From Cerioporus squamosus (Eukaryota; Basidiomycota; Agaricomycetes; Polyporales; Polyporaceae): DNA of 64,000 bases. Position numbers and translations under genes: made by a program. Below the pieces are notes generated by a model, which did no database searches, was not told where the DNA came from, and saw only the letters and a program-made list of their open reading frames with translations. Shown here piece after piece: positions 20,560 through 31,666 of the stretch. Where the stretch lies: positions 1-64,000 of the forward strand of contig JABYQS010000081.1 of assembly GCA_022592435.1 (NCBI GenBank), given 5' to 3'. Numbering within the stretch: the stretch's first letter is position 1; each line of letters begins with the position of its first letter.

Positions 20560-23500
20560 TCACCATGCGCGCCGCTTCCCGCCCTTGCCCCACTTCTCGA
20601 TCAGGAACTCCGTCAAAAACTCATACAGCTCTCTGTTTGCGCCTCTCCGGTAGATGCTATGGTCACTGCACCGTGCACCAGTTGTCAATACTGCTCGTAC
20701 ACTAAGAGAAAACGCTGCGTAGCCGGCGCACCTATCCGTGAACATCCGGAAGCGGAAGTTGCGCACTTGCTCGCGCGTGAACATGTCGAGCAGGTGCGCC
20801 GAGTTGGCGAAGTGCACGTTGTCGTCCCCGCTCCCGTGCGCGAGCAGGAAGTCGGCATGGTGGAAGCCCGTCACATTCGAGATTGACGCGGTCACGTACC
20901 CGTCCGGGTTTGCTGCGGGTAAGTTCATGTATCGTTCCGTGTAGATCGAGTCTGCGTGTCGAGCGTCAGCACCAGCATCCGCCCGACATGCCCATACCAG
21001 GCACTCACCATAGAGTCGCCAACTAGTCACAGGCTGCACAGTCCTTCCGTCAGCTATTGCATCAACCAGAACGACGCCGGACGGCTTACCGCAACGGCCA
21101 TGGCCAGCGAATGCACGCCCGCATCCGCCTCGATGACCTTCGAGCTCATGAATCCACCATAACTCCATCCCCAGATGCCAATACGCTTCGGGTCCACATA
21201 CTCCTTCTTCGCCCACTCCTTCGCGGCATTGATTTGGTCCTTCGTCTCCCACCGCCCAAGGTTGTTTTTGACCGGATTCCGCAGCTTGCGTCCCTTGTAC
21301 CCGTCCCGCGCCCGTCCACAACGACGACGATGTACTGCAGCTCCGAGACGACATAGTCGTGCCAGTCGTGCGAGTACCGTACGTCGACCATCTGCGACCC
21401 GGGACCGCCGTACACGCGGAACAGCACGGGGTACTTCGTCCGCCCGGAGTCGTCCATTCGCGGGGGCCGCATCTCCAACACGTTCAGCTCGTAGCCGTCG
21501 CTCTCGATCGTCGAGTGCGTCACGATCGGGAGCTCGTACGTCGCGAGTGTCTCGTTCAGCTGCGGGTTCTCGGACAGGACGTAGTCGAACTCGTCGTCTC
21601 CGACGTGGATGATCCGTTGCCACGGCACATGCGGGCCGCGGTAGCTCAGGAGGTAGAAGCCTCCCTCTGGCGAGAAGCTCGCCTCGTAGAACCCTGGGCT
21701 AGACGTGTCGGTGAGCGAGCTCGGCTCGGCCTGCTCCTCGGTCTTGAGCTTCGGCAGTGGCACCGAGTAGATGTGGCGCTGCGTGGACGATGGATTCGCT
21801 GCCTGGAAGTAGACGAGGCTCCGGTTGACGTCGACTGCGAGGATCTCGCTTGTGACCTCCCACTCGCCCGAGGTCAGGAACTGCGGGGTACTCGAGTCTG
21901 CAGGGCTGAAGAGCGCGATGTGGTTGTACCCCTCGGGCGTCGGGACGATGTCGAGGTACGCAGGCTCACCCGTGGGCGAGAGTTCCGGGGCAATGGGGTA
22001 GATAGCTTGGCTCTGCGCAGTCAGCCTGTCAGCATCTACCGCCGACTTCAAGCGCTACCGACGCACCGAGTCGATCCAGCCATCGTCGCCCTGCTCGCCG
22101 TCCTTCCCCAGTTTGCGCACAATCTTGCCGATATTGGCGGGCTGGCTGCTCAAGTTGAAGAACACGACGCTTCCGTCCTCCGCCGCACGCGTGACCTCTT
22201 TGACAAGCAGCGCGCTCGGACTCACCCAAGCGACCTCCGCGATGACACTGTTGTCCGCCGCCTGCCGCCCATCCCAGCTCAGCTCCAGCGTCGCCTCCTG
22301 CGCGATCTCGGTGGCGTTCACGTTCGATGCGCCGCCTGCCTGCCGCATACTTGACAGGTACTCGTCCATCTGGAATACGTGCACGGAGACGAGCGGGTTG
22401 TTGTAACCCGGCTTCGGGTACTTCATCGTCACGCTGTCCGGATAGGGCACGACCGCATACGAGTCCTCGGTCGGGTTGTAGATTGGGAAGGTGAACTCGT
22501 CGACGGCGGTCTCGTCAAACGCGAGGAACTGCAAGCTTGGATGAATCGGGCGCCCACCAGAGCGCGAAATCGGCGGAGAAGACCTCTTCCTCGTACACCC
22601 AGTCGGGGACGCCGTGAAAGAGGGACGCGTTCCCGGATGTCGTCACTCGGACCGGTGTGTCGCTACACGGCAGTTTGATCAGAATCTCCTGAGGAACACG
22701 GGTGGGGGCTTACAATGGCGAGGGGACGACGTATAGGTCATTCTCAGCAACGAACGCGATGGACTGCCCGGTAGGTGACCACGCAGCATACGCAGTCACC
22801 GCCGGATTCGAAGGAGGAAGAAGGGGATGGGTTTCCTTGGTGGCGAACTCGTACACGTAGTAGTTGCCGAAACTCGAGTGTCGCCATTGCTGCGAATCCT
22901 CGATGAGCTACGCAGCAAGCACGAGGACGAGACCCCGAATCTTACCTTCTTGTAGTTCGCCTGGACCATGATATACTTCATGTCCGAGGAGAGCTTCCAG
23001 TCGACCCAGTTAAGGGGAGAGCCGTGCTCCTGTGGACTCGCGTGAGCCTGCAAGACATGCGTCTTCGGGTTTGCAACTCACGTCCCTAATCTCCTGGGTG
23101 GAGAGCAATTCCTTCGTGCTGTTCGACTTGAGATCGACTAGGGAGATGGAAGAGCCTTGACGGACAGCGAAGACGCCGTCCCCAGCTAGTGCAGAAATAT
23201 CAGCATGACGAAGCTCCGATGCCAGTAGCGTGAGTCACATTCATCAAGCCCATGGAGGTATGCGAACTCAATAGTTCCGGGAAGAAGACAACAACATCCT
23301 CCACGGGGCTGAGACTCGCGTATCCCAGCATTACACCCGCTTGAGGCCTCTAGGCCACGGCGCACGCATCGCTCAGCTCCTGAACGCCTCTGACTACCTC
23401 CGGCTCTGGCCGATGCGGCCTGAGCGGGCCTCTGGCAACCATAATCCGAGCTCTGGGAGCATTGACCTCGCAGTTGACTGCTGTAGACCATGGGACAGCA

Positions 23501-24711
23501 TCTGGAACAATAGCATAGTCGACATGGTATACGGATACCAGAGACGCGGGTGGACGCAACGGTTACACGCTTCTCGGTCGTAGAGCCAGGCTTCTTCGCG
23601 CGTGAAGGGCCCGTGCCCCAAAGCCGACTGTGCAGGTCCGATGGTAGGGTAGGCCCCGCAGTCGGCAAAGACACCAACTTCCTCATGAGCAGGCCAAGGA
23701 GACAGTCTGAGATACTATACCACGAAGCTTCACCAAGATCTCGGTGAGTTCACTCAAACTCAAAAAGCGTCAGGGCCCCAGGCCCCCACCTGCATCTAAG
23801 GCAGTGCCGTACCAGCGACGGACGTTACGTCTGCCTCACACGCAGAGACAATTGCCTGCCATAACCTGGGACGGATAGAATGGCGCCTCGTATACCAACC
23901 AGTGTGAAGACCTGGAGCAAGAGGGGTGGCGGTGGTTTGCATGCAAGAGGCAACTCAAGTATCGTGCTCATCTAGCCCAAGCAGAGCGACAGCAGTCGTC
24001 CGACTTGCCTGGACACCCGTGCATGTCCGAGTCCATGGTGGCACGGAAGTCGTTTCTCCAACCGCACATGGACCCCATGGCTCGTATGCGAACATGGTTC
24101 CCAGATATGATTGTGCAATATGTTCGATATTCGGGCGTCCCGGCGTACGTTCGGGCAGAAGGGGTCTCTGTACGTGACTGAGATGAAGTGTACGTACCTT
24201 CAGGCACCCAATGAATATCCTGCCTAGCAGCAGAGAACGTCCCGTTGAATATATGGTCCATGGTGAGGTGCTGCACGCCTTGTATCCGGAACGCGGTGCC
24301 GGTATACGACCGTGCAGCGAATATGCCAATGACGACTGCGATCGAGACCAGCGACACCAGCGAGATGATGAGGGCTTTCAACGACGCGGGTCGTTTCTTC
24401 GGGCATGAAGACGCGTGAGTATGAACTTCGCGAGGATATGGCTGTGTACGCACCTTACGACCCCTGCCGATGACCAAGTGGCCCTCCTCCTCGATAGTCC
24501 TGCCGCTTCGCTCCCCTCGTCCGCCCTTCTCCAGCAGTTCCTCTGACTCGTCATCTGAGCTCGGAGGGTCGAACGGACCGTCGCCGTAGTACGTCTCGGG
24601 CTTCGGAGGGTAGGCGGTGTTCCCCGCAACAGCATGGTCGGACGAGTTGCCTTCGAAGAAGTCGTCGCCCGGACCGTCCTGGACGAGAGGCTCATAGGCG
24701 GACGGTGCCAT
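20560..24711 (-). CDS. Dipeptidyl peptidase IV / dipeptidyl aminopeptidase (type II membrane serine peptidase)
   Basis: S9B-family prolyl-dipeptidyl peptidase. The N-terminus (24711, [12 protein letters not shown]) is acidic and cytosolic, then a single signal-anchor TM ([20 protein letters not shown]). The luminal beta-propeller follows: [67 protein letters not shown]. The hydrolase domain has [18 protein letters not shown], nucleophile GWSYGG (about 21165), Asp in GSGDDNVHF (about 20820) and His in [10 protein letters not shown] (split by the last intron), so the triad is complete. This fits vacuolar DPAP-B-type enzymes that remove X-Pro/X-Ala dipeptides. Two frame breaks of one base occur, near 22527 (extra base after KLA) and 21301 (missing base in GRGTG-YKGRK). 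One intron (about 23182-24199) is 1 kb long while the others are near 55 bp. Confidence 0.9.
23182..24199 (-). other. Unusually long (about 1 kb) intron in the DPP IV gene
   Basis: The exon ending DIHWVPE and the exon beginning [11 protein letters not shown] are adjacent in DPP IV proteins, yet here lie 1 kb apart. The splice signals GTACGTAC and CACTAG are still usable. The extra DNA has no ORF I recognise and no terminal repeats I could define, so its origin is unclear. Confidence 0.65.
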
Positions 24712-25371
24712 ATCTGCGCTTCACGTCGCGCGTGCTCTCGAATTCGAGGGCCAAACGAGTGAGTTATGGTAAGCAGTGAGAGAGTGCTGATACTGCGGGA
24801 TTCGGAGCCAAGGAGCGTGGGAGGTAGACGCTGGTCGCGCGGCGCGCCGTAATAGTACTACTTATGTAGCATGTCGACTCCCGAGTCCCAGCATGTACAT
24901 ATGTCGCGCATCCACGCGCTAGTATGGTGGTTGACGAATCGCGGGCCGCGCTGGTCGTCGACAAGAATCCGTGGTTGACATTACAGTATGTTTCAGGTGT
25001 CTTACACTGGCAAGACTTCCGAACCAAACGGACAGAATTCAGAGGTACGGGTACTTCGTATTCAGCCAGAAGGACATTCAGGGTACTGATACATAGCGAT
25101 GGAAGAAGCGAAAGCGTTGTTCTATCAGATGAGCATGGAGCGGAGCACTGGTGATAGCCCATTCTGCGTCAGCGAGCGCGGACGGTGGACAGGAGGAAAT
25201 ATACGCACATGGCATTGTCAATCTGCGCGAGCGGTCATGGCAAGCGTCCAGGGCCCAAGGGAAGTATCAAGGGCAGCCTATGGAAGAAGAAGACGGCTGA
25301 GTACTAGGTCTTGCCAGCTACCACGCACTACCACGCACATCCAAGGTCCAAAGAGAGATCTGCACGCACCA
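24712..25371. other. Intergenic, nothing recognised
   Basis: It contains the DPP IV promoter (minus, upstream of 24711) and the 3' flank of the gene at 25372. I see no coding exon. Confidence 0.45.
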
Positions 25372-25992
25372 CTAGATGTGATGGGCCACCTTGTACCATT
25401 TCGCACTCTCCTTTTTCACGCCCAAATATTCCTGCACGGCTTCGATATCCGCCGGGTCGACCTGCGCGTGGAGACACTCCTGCGAACTGTTGTCCTTGAA
25501 GACGAACAGCCACGACAACCTGGGGCAACGGACCAAGAGAGCGGAGCGCTCGAGGCGAGGTACGTTGGGGAAGTTGCAGTACACCTCGTAAGTCATGAAC
25601 CGTATCGTCGTGAGTCGCGACCGCGACAGTGCCTCACGGAACTCCTCTGGGGACTTATTCGCACGCCTCCCCGGAGACAAGTTGTCGTATAGGGCCTCTC
25701 CCCAGCGGTCTAAGCACTCCTCGTCGACCTTAATTGCTAATGCGCGGGTGACAGCCTCTCCCTGAGGTGTTAGTGACCCGAGATCCGGCTCGGAGGCACG
25801 GCGGGTACGTGGGGGACCGGGAGGAGGTCGACTAACATGAAGTTGAGAGCTCGCAGCGGATGGAGCAGGAATTGCATCAGTGGAGGATTCGGAGCAGTAG
25901 AGAGGCTCAGGATGCCGAGCAACAGGCTGAGAGGCCGAGGGGATGGGGACGGGGCCGGTCTGAGTGGCGACAGAGCGGTAAAGACGCTGCAT
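25372..25992 (-). CDS. Unrecognised 206-residue protein
   Basis: A single uninterrupted frame. Residues 1-75 are Pro/Ser-rich and probably disordered (PVPIPSASQPVARHPEPL). Residues 90-206 look folded: an ALAIKVDEECLDRWGEALYD helix, then FREALSRSRLTTIRFMTYEVY, a hydrophobic LSWLFVFKDN strand-like stretch, and a charged C-terminal helix (PADIEAVQEYLGVKKE). A TATA-like TTATATTAG lies about 45 bp upstream on the minus strand, which supports this start. I do not recognise the family. The promoter and Pro-rich head resemble the gene at 34585. Confidence 0.55.
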   Translation of the reverse strand: MQRLYRSVATQTGPVPIPSASQPVARHPEPLYCSESSTDAIPAPSAASSQLHVSRPPPGPPRTRRASEPDLGSLTPQGEAVTRALAIKVDEECLDRWGEALYDNLSPGRRANKSPEEFREALSRSRLTTIRFMTYEVYCNFPNVPRLERSALLVRCPRLSWLFVFKDNSSQECLHAQVDPADIEAVQEYLGVKKESAKWYKVAHHI

Positions 25993-26487
25993 GAATACAC
26001 GTCGTCAGAGCGCATCCACCTCGGGCGCAGGCTAATATAAGCGTTTGGAGAGAGGGACAGAAGGTTGAAGTTGCGCTGAGAGTCCAAAACAGTCCGCCTT
26101 GCGTCCTTCTTCAATGAAAAGCAGCTAGTAGCAGATGGGAAGGAGGTCAACCCTACTAGCCGTCCTAGTGGCGGTCGGCTGGCGCCTCCAATCCAGGCCA
26201 AGGCCGGATATGGCATCTCAGACGCCCGTGGTCGCGCCCTTACAAACGCCGGCTGTGCGTAGGCTTCTAGGTACGTCGATTATGGATAAACCGGCTTTCC
26301 CGACTTCTGCGACCTTCACTCACAACCAGTAGCACAAGTGATTGTCTCTGATTGCGGAGCCTGTGCGTAGGTCTCTAACGAGCACAGGACGCGAATTCAG
26401 TTTGCATAGAACAAAGAATTGTATCTCCGCTTCAAGACTATAGGCTGCCACGAGGCATGCTGCGCTGGCGACTCTCATGCTCCCTCC
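25993..26487. promoter_or_regulatory. Divergent promoter region
   Basis: It separates the 25992 minus-strand start from MYND copy 4 (plus, 26488). CTTATATTAG near 26035 (read on the minus strand) is a TATA-like box for the minus gene. No further gene is seen. Confidence 0.4.
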
Positions 26488-27976
26488 ATGACGAAGGTCA
26501 TCCACGAAGTTGTCGTCAACATACCTCCAGAATACTACAGGGCCTACCCCAACCTCGATAGGCTCGTCATCCTCAAAGAGGAACTTTTTTATGACCGCCG
26601 CAGCAGATCGAACCCGAGCACCAGGCGCCTCTACCAGGAGACGATACGATGGATCGAAGACTATCCGTATGAGCGGCTCAAACGAGGAGTGCAACTCAAG
26701 GACGGGCCTTTGATGCTCGAATACTGCCTCAGGTACGTTTTCGAACTCCTGTCTGACTAAGGGAACACATGCTAACTGCACCATAGAGGATTGGCTCAGT
26801 GCGAGGTTCCTCCGTCGCCCGGCAGTAACATCCGAGGAGTCTTCGATAAAGGTCTCGTCGATAAAGACTTTGTTGATATGCTGGAGGGCCTCACTGGCGT
26901 GAAGGGCATGCCCTCGATCGTCAGCGCGGGCGGCAAGGTGCCACATATCAACAAGAGCACCCCCTTGCTCCGTCGACGCGCTCTCGCTGCCTGCGCTTGG
27001 GCATACTTCGACACGCACTTCAAACTTCCGGATGGCGGCTCAATGTACGGGATCGTGAACAACGCCTTTATGCAAAACGCCGCGTTCACTGCGAACCTCT
27101 GCGCCCGCGACGACTGGCAGCCGCGGATCGTCATCCGCATCGCGAACTGGCTCCACTCGCTGCAGTATCGGTACCCCGGCTTACGCAACCAGGCGACACG
27201 CAACATCTCGGACATGAAACACCTCTGGAGCGCATATGAGGACTACAGCAAGAGGCGAATTGAAGCGCAGATCAAGGAGTGGTATGAAGTTCATACAGCT
27301 GAGAACGTGTACATCTGCGCCGGGGACGACTGTAATGTCCAGGCAGTACACAAGAGCGCGTTCCGCGCTTGCAGCGGGAACTGTCCGCCAGAGATGAAGC
27401 CACACTACTGCAGCAAGCTCTGTCAACAGAAGGTGAGCACGTCGAACATTGCGTTCGGCTGCCAAATGATACATCTGATGACCTGCCATCAGCACTGGTT
27501 CGTCCATCGCTACGTCTGCAGGAAGGGCATCCCGGCGGACCCCGTTGGCGTGGACGACGGCGACCCAGACTGGGTAGATGTTCAAGAGCGCTACGACACC
27601 TCGTACCCCGAGGACGTGATTCTCTCCACGTCGCAAGTCTGGTCGTCGCGACCTGGCGCGGACATCTGCATCGACGTGCATCATCCCAGCCCGTACCGAC
27701 CGATGGACATGTTCCGGATCCGCACGACAACTCTGAGCCCGGCCTTCCTGCGTTACTTCCGTTGGTACTGGGACTTGCAAGCGAACAATTTGTATCCGGA
27801 GGAGTTGACCACGAACGTGAGTATCCGTCCTCGGTCCCTTGAATGGACGGATAACACTGTCATGTTTACAGGGTGGCAGCGAGAGAGGAGTTTGGACGAA
27901 GCGAACTCCTACTGTTAAGCCTCGAGCTGCTGGAGTGGGGAAGACGAAGGCCCGGATGAACCGGATGAGCATGTAG
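26488..27976 (+). CDS. MYND-type zinc-finger protein (copy 4, intact reference copy)
   Basis: Four exons: 26488-26732, 26787-27432, 27493-27816 and 27872-27976. All phases close, giving 439 residues. Exon 1 is MTKVIHEVVVNIPPEYYRAY. Exon 2 has the helical body, with HINKSTPLLRRRALAACAWA and YRYPGLRNQ. The MYND finger (about residues 265-307) reads C-x4-C-x12-C-x3-C-x8-C-x3-C, then H-x3-C (HRYVC) encoded after intron 2. A C-terminal domain of about 130 residues follows (DDGDPDWVDV, SRPGADICIDVHHPSPYRP, FRIRTTTLSPAFLRYFRWYW) that copies 1, 3, 5 and 6 lack. It ends with a basic tail (KTKARMNRMSM). Function is unknown; the finger suggests protein-protein contact. Copy 2 is its close, inactivated sister. 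Confidence 0.85.
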
Positions 27977-28303
27977 TAGACGTTGGCGTTCTCGTACTTC
28001 ATAACTCCCTCCACATGTCCTGACAGCAAGATTTACCGTGGCGTTCGACGGAATGCCCAGTTGAGAAGTCTCCGTGCACCCTTCAAACACCGATCGGTCA
28101 CATAGCCGATATCGCGATTCGCGAATCACGTAAGTACAAAGAGCACTTATACGTGGACGCGTCGCGTCGCGTCGTGCCACTGCCCAGTTCTGGCCTCTCT
28201 CACCACGACCTGCTACTACTAGGTCGTGTCACGGACCCGGCCACGACGACGACCTCCTTGACAAGCGTGGTTCGACCCCTTCAGACTTGCTTAGGGAGCC
28301 AGA
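27977..28303. other. Short intergenic region between two MYND genes
   Basis: It carries the copy 4 3' flank and copy 5 promoter. GTCGCGTCGCGTCGTGCC near 28160 is a short GC-rich direct repeat. No gene is seen. Confidence 0.4.
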
Positions 28304-29468
28304 ATGTCCAACGCGCGAGAGATCGGGGAGAACGCTCCCTTCATAGAGCCCGTCCTCAAGCACGACCCACGCTGGGCGGGCTGCTGGTGCTGGGGCAAAG
28401 GCGACACCGACCATCTCACCTACCGGGTCCCGGAAGACACGCCCAGATTTCACCACCTCCTCCGGTACATGTCGCTCAAGCAGGTCGCGTTCTTTCCCTA
28501 CACGCGCCGCATCAACCACCGGGCCTTCCACATCGAGTCTGCGTGGTGCATCGCGCGCCGTCCCATCGAGCAGCTCGAGATCGAGGCTGAGCAGGGCGAC
28601 GCGGAGAGCATGCTGGAGCTCGCGCTGAGGTACGTCCCGCATTCTACTATCGAGAATATGTGAATGACTTGACGTTCTTATTCTAGGATAGCAACGAGCT
28701 GCGAGATCACTGGAGACGCGCTTCGATGCGTTGCCCTCCTGGAGACGATTCTCGGCCGTCGAGCCAGCAAGACCGCGTACAACGTCACCGTAGACATCCG
28801 CCGTCGCGCGCTCTCCATGCTCTCTCAGGCACACATGGACAAGCATCATCTCAAGTCGCCCGAGGTTCGCGCCACTGCCATAGGCTACTTTCGCGACTCG
28901 GATCTTGTGCTCGCGCAAGGGATGCGGACGCCGCCATTGCCTTAGGACTCATCAGCGAAGCAACCCTCGAGGTCGCGCGCCACCTGATCGTCATTGCGAT
29001 GCACGAGGATGTCAGGTCGAATCCGAAGACCGACCGTCGTTTCGGGAAGTACAAGGCGCTCTGGGGCGCGTATGGGGAGTTCATGTGTACGCTTAAGAAG
29101 GTGAAGTTAGCGCCGCAGAGGTATGAATGCGCAGCGCCGGGGTGCGAGGTCATTAGGTTGAGAGGGAAGGACTTGCGGCGGTGCGGAGGGTCGTGTCCGC
29201 CGAAGTTCAAGCCCAGTTATTGCAGCAGGGCTTGTCAGGAAAGGGTAAGTGGTCCGCTAAGTCCGCTCTGGAGATACTAAAACGCTGACTCCATGGACAG
29301 GACTGGCAACTACACAAGGCCGTCTGCTGCAATGGGGAGATATCCCATCGAAGAGACGACTCGAAGGAGGTCCAAGATCTCTGTTCAAAGAGCTCTCTTG
29401 GCGCAGATATCGCCTTGCACACGTTCAACACACGTACCGGATATTGTCCGATCATCTTGAACGACTAA
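28304..29468 (+). CDS. MYND-type zinc-finger protein (copy 5), one apparent frameshift
   Basis: Exons 28304-28629, 28687-29244 and 29301-29468. Exon 1 (MSNAREIGENAPFIEPVLKH, WCWGKGDTDHL) ends at the shared MLELALR junction. Exon 2 holds helices then the finger: CAAPGC, CGGSC, SYCSRAC. Exon 3 begins DWQLHKAVC, supplying H-x3-C, and continues about 45 residues. Its closest relative is copy 1. Exon 2 is one base short of closing its phase: the frame must shift at 28919-28921, between DSDLVLAQ and DADAAIALG, where copy 1 reads DPDLLHAVVDANAAI. A one-base deletion, biological or in the assembly, is the simplest explanation. Confidence 0.75.
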
Positions 29469-30513
29469 TCCTCCCACTTACTTCAGAGTTATATGGTCTG
29501 GTCAGACTACTTGCTCATTGATCAGAGGGACTGACTCGTACCGCGTCGCACTGCGCCAGCTTAGACCGCTTCAAGTCAGTGTGACGGCGGAGCGCTTCAA
29601 ATAGTCCATATGAAGGAGCGTCTCACTGTGTGCATTGAGACTCAGGCCTCAGGAGGAGGGCGAGCGGTCTGTGAACCTCCGTATCGACCAGTGACATTCT
29701 GGTGGCGTTGCAAGGGCGTTCCGCGGGCGTCTAGGTTGCCATATCTGTCGCTTCAACGTAGCGCTCATTTAGGGCAGGCTGCGGCCAAGCTGCGCTGGCT
29801 CGGTTTACGTTCTCCTCCATATGCACTGCAACCTGTCTTTCTCCTACTCGACAGATACGAATCTCACAATACCTCGGCCCGCGGGTAACAGAGTGTCTTC
29901 GTCGCGAGATACAGTGGGTGTCTTTGTCGTCATGGTGACACACATCGCAAATTCAGCCTTGCACTGCTCGACACGCACCGCCATGGCCAGCTGCGTCACT
30001 CGAAGTTTACTGGATGGCAGATGGTATTTGAGGTATGTGATATGTTTCTACTCCAGATCTGGTTAGGCTGACTCCGCCTTTGCTGCATCCAGTGCTCTCG
30101 TCAACGGCTTCATGCCAGCTGTGTTCGAACATACGGTCTTCCTCCGATCTTGACAAGGCCTTGCTCCTCCTTTCCTCTTCTTCCAGAGCAGGTTCTCTGT
30201 GCTTTTTGTTACGATACCCTGACAGGCGGAAAGTGGCGGGACCACTTACTGCGGACGACCTAACGATAAGTCTGCCCGGATTCCGAACCTTGTCTTCGTT
30301 GGGTGGCATTACGTGTCGTGGGGATACAAACGGGGATTCGGCGACTCTACAGTAAGCCTTACGGTTCACGTGTATTACCTCGCATGCTCACAGTCCGTTT
30401 GCCTGGTACAGGAGTTCAGAACCATTGACATCACTACACCTTGAACGTTCTGTATCAACATCTACTATCGCCTCGGACCTCGATCGGCATTCACGGCGGA
30501 CATCGAGTCTCCA
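29469..30513. other. Intergenic, possibly with missed 5' exons
   Basis: About 1 kb between MYND copy 5 and the TM protein. The TM protein should have an extracellular head with a signal peptide, which might be encoded here, but I could not assemble exons. ORFs on the minus strand (30007-30369) have no motif I recognise. Confidence 0.35.
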
Positions 30514-31215
30514 ATGATCTTTCCGGAGCGGCGCCAAACCCAGGATCCTGACGTGTCCACAACAGAAGCTGCCAGCTCAGACGGGCAACTAGACGTCATC
30601 ATCGGCGCAGCCGCAGCTGGCAGTGCAGTTGTCATCCTCGCCACGATCTTCCTCGGATACTGGCTCATGAAGCGCAGAGCACGGAAGCGGTCTGCTCCCT
30701 CCCGCATTTTCATCAGTACGTCCACTCGTACCGATACTCATGTCGTTCGGGACGGTGCTGACCGAGCGAACACTCCAGACGAGCCACGCCCGACGCTCGA
30801 AACGCCCCGTAAAGCTCGCAGACACAGCCTCATCCTGTCCATTGGCACGCTTCCGTCCCACTCGCGTCTCGCGCCATCTGAGAAACCACTCCCGTCGCCA
30901 CCAGCCACCACCAGCCTCCTCTCGTCTGATGCATTCACCGTGACGCCCATGACCGCGACTTTCCCTGCCTCAGATGCTCCGGACAAGTACTGGGAGAAGA
31001 GCCCGGGGTTCCTCACTGAGGGCGGTCTGCTGACAATCCCGAGCCCGCCGCCGCCGACGCGAGCCAAGCTCGGATTAGTGCGCATGCTCTCGGTGAAGAG
31101 GCCGGAACCCATCGATGTCGAGAGGGCGCAGACGGTCACAGTAGAGCAGGCAGTGGATTCGGGGTTGAGGCTGGGTGAACCGGTTGTCGTACCTCCTCCG
31201 TACACCCCAAGATGA
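30514..31215 (+). CDS. Single-pass membrane protein (C-terminal exon, possibly 5' incomplete)
   Basis: One long exon of 233 codons. After a short acidic Ser/Thr stretch (residues 1-25) comes a clear TM helix (IIGAAAAGSAVVILATIFLGYWLM, about 28-52), immediately followed by the positive cluster KRRARKRS, so the C-terminus is cytosolic. The tail is Ser/Pro/Thr-rich with PSPPPP and ends VVPPPYTPR, which holds a PPPY-type (WW-binding) motif. Many Agaricomycete proteins have this plan: secreted head, TM, disordered PPxY tail. The head is missing or very short here, so upstream exons are probable. Identity unknown. Confidence 0.55.
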   Translation: MIFPERRQTQDPDVSTTEAASSDGQLDVIIGAAAAGSAVVILATIFLGYWLMKRRARKRSAPSRIFISTSTRTDTHVVRDGADRANTPDEPRPTLETPRKARRHSLILSIGTLPSHSRLAPSEKPLPSPPATTSLLSSDAFTVTPMTATFPASDAPDKYWEKSPGFLTEGGLLTIPSPPPPTRAKLGLVRMLSVKRPEPIDVERAQTVTVEQAVDSGLRLGEPVVVPPPYTPR

Positions 31216-31666
31216 TGCGGCGACGACGCTTGATGAGGACGCGAACGTGCAAAAGACATCGGACCCGCGTACATGTATATGTATAGCCTGTCAGTGTAGG
31301 GCGATTATGATACTCCACTAGTAGTCGTACCGTATACCTGTTATACTGCGCATCAGCTATGCAAGAATTTACACGTCCCAGTGTGCGAACCCATACCGAA
31401 CTACCGACCTGGCTTGCTTCCAAACACCTTGCTCTGTCCCCCAACAGGCCGAAATCCGAGTCTAGGTGGCACTCGACCCGTGACCCGACGAACTCACGAA
31501 TGGCGATCAGAACGCGCGCTGCACGACTCAGACTGTAAATTGTAGTGATATGCAACGATGCGGGAGTACGGGGAGGTGCAAAAACATGCGAGTCGAGTCG
31601 TAGAGGTGTTCGAAGATATAATCACTGCATACATCGAAGATCAGACCCATTCCCATGTTGCCTAGC
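31216..31666. other. Convergent 3' intergenic region
   Basis: It lies between the 3' ends of the TM protein (plus) and MYND copy 6 (minus). Nothing recognised. Confidence 0.45.

Noticed and set aside
21054..22354. Long Arg-rich ORFs antisense or out of frame to DPP IV, including one of 331 codons
   Set aside because: They overlap the clearly conserved DPP IV frame. Their Arg/Val-rich composition is the usual shadow of GC-rich third positions.
22679..22735. In-frame TAA after YVVPSPL in DPP IV as a third lesion
   Set aside because: A normal 53-bp intron (GTAAGCC...GTGTAG) removes the stop and restores [11 protein letters not shown] in frame.
26320..28029. Large minus-strand ORFs opposite MYND copy 4
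   Set aside because: Shadow frames: the plus-strand exons have conserved zinc ligands, in-phase introns and a sister copy.
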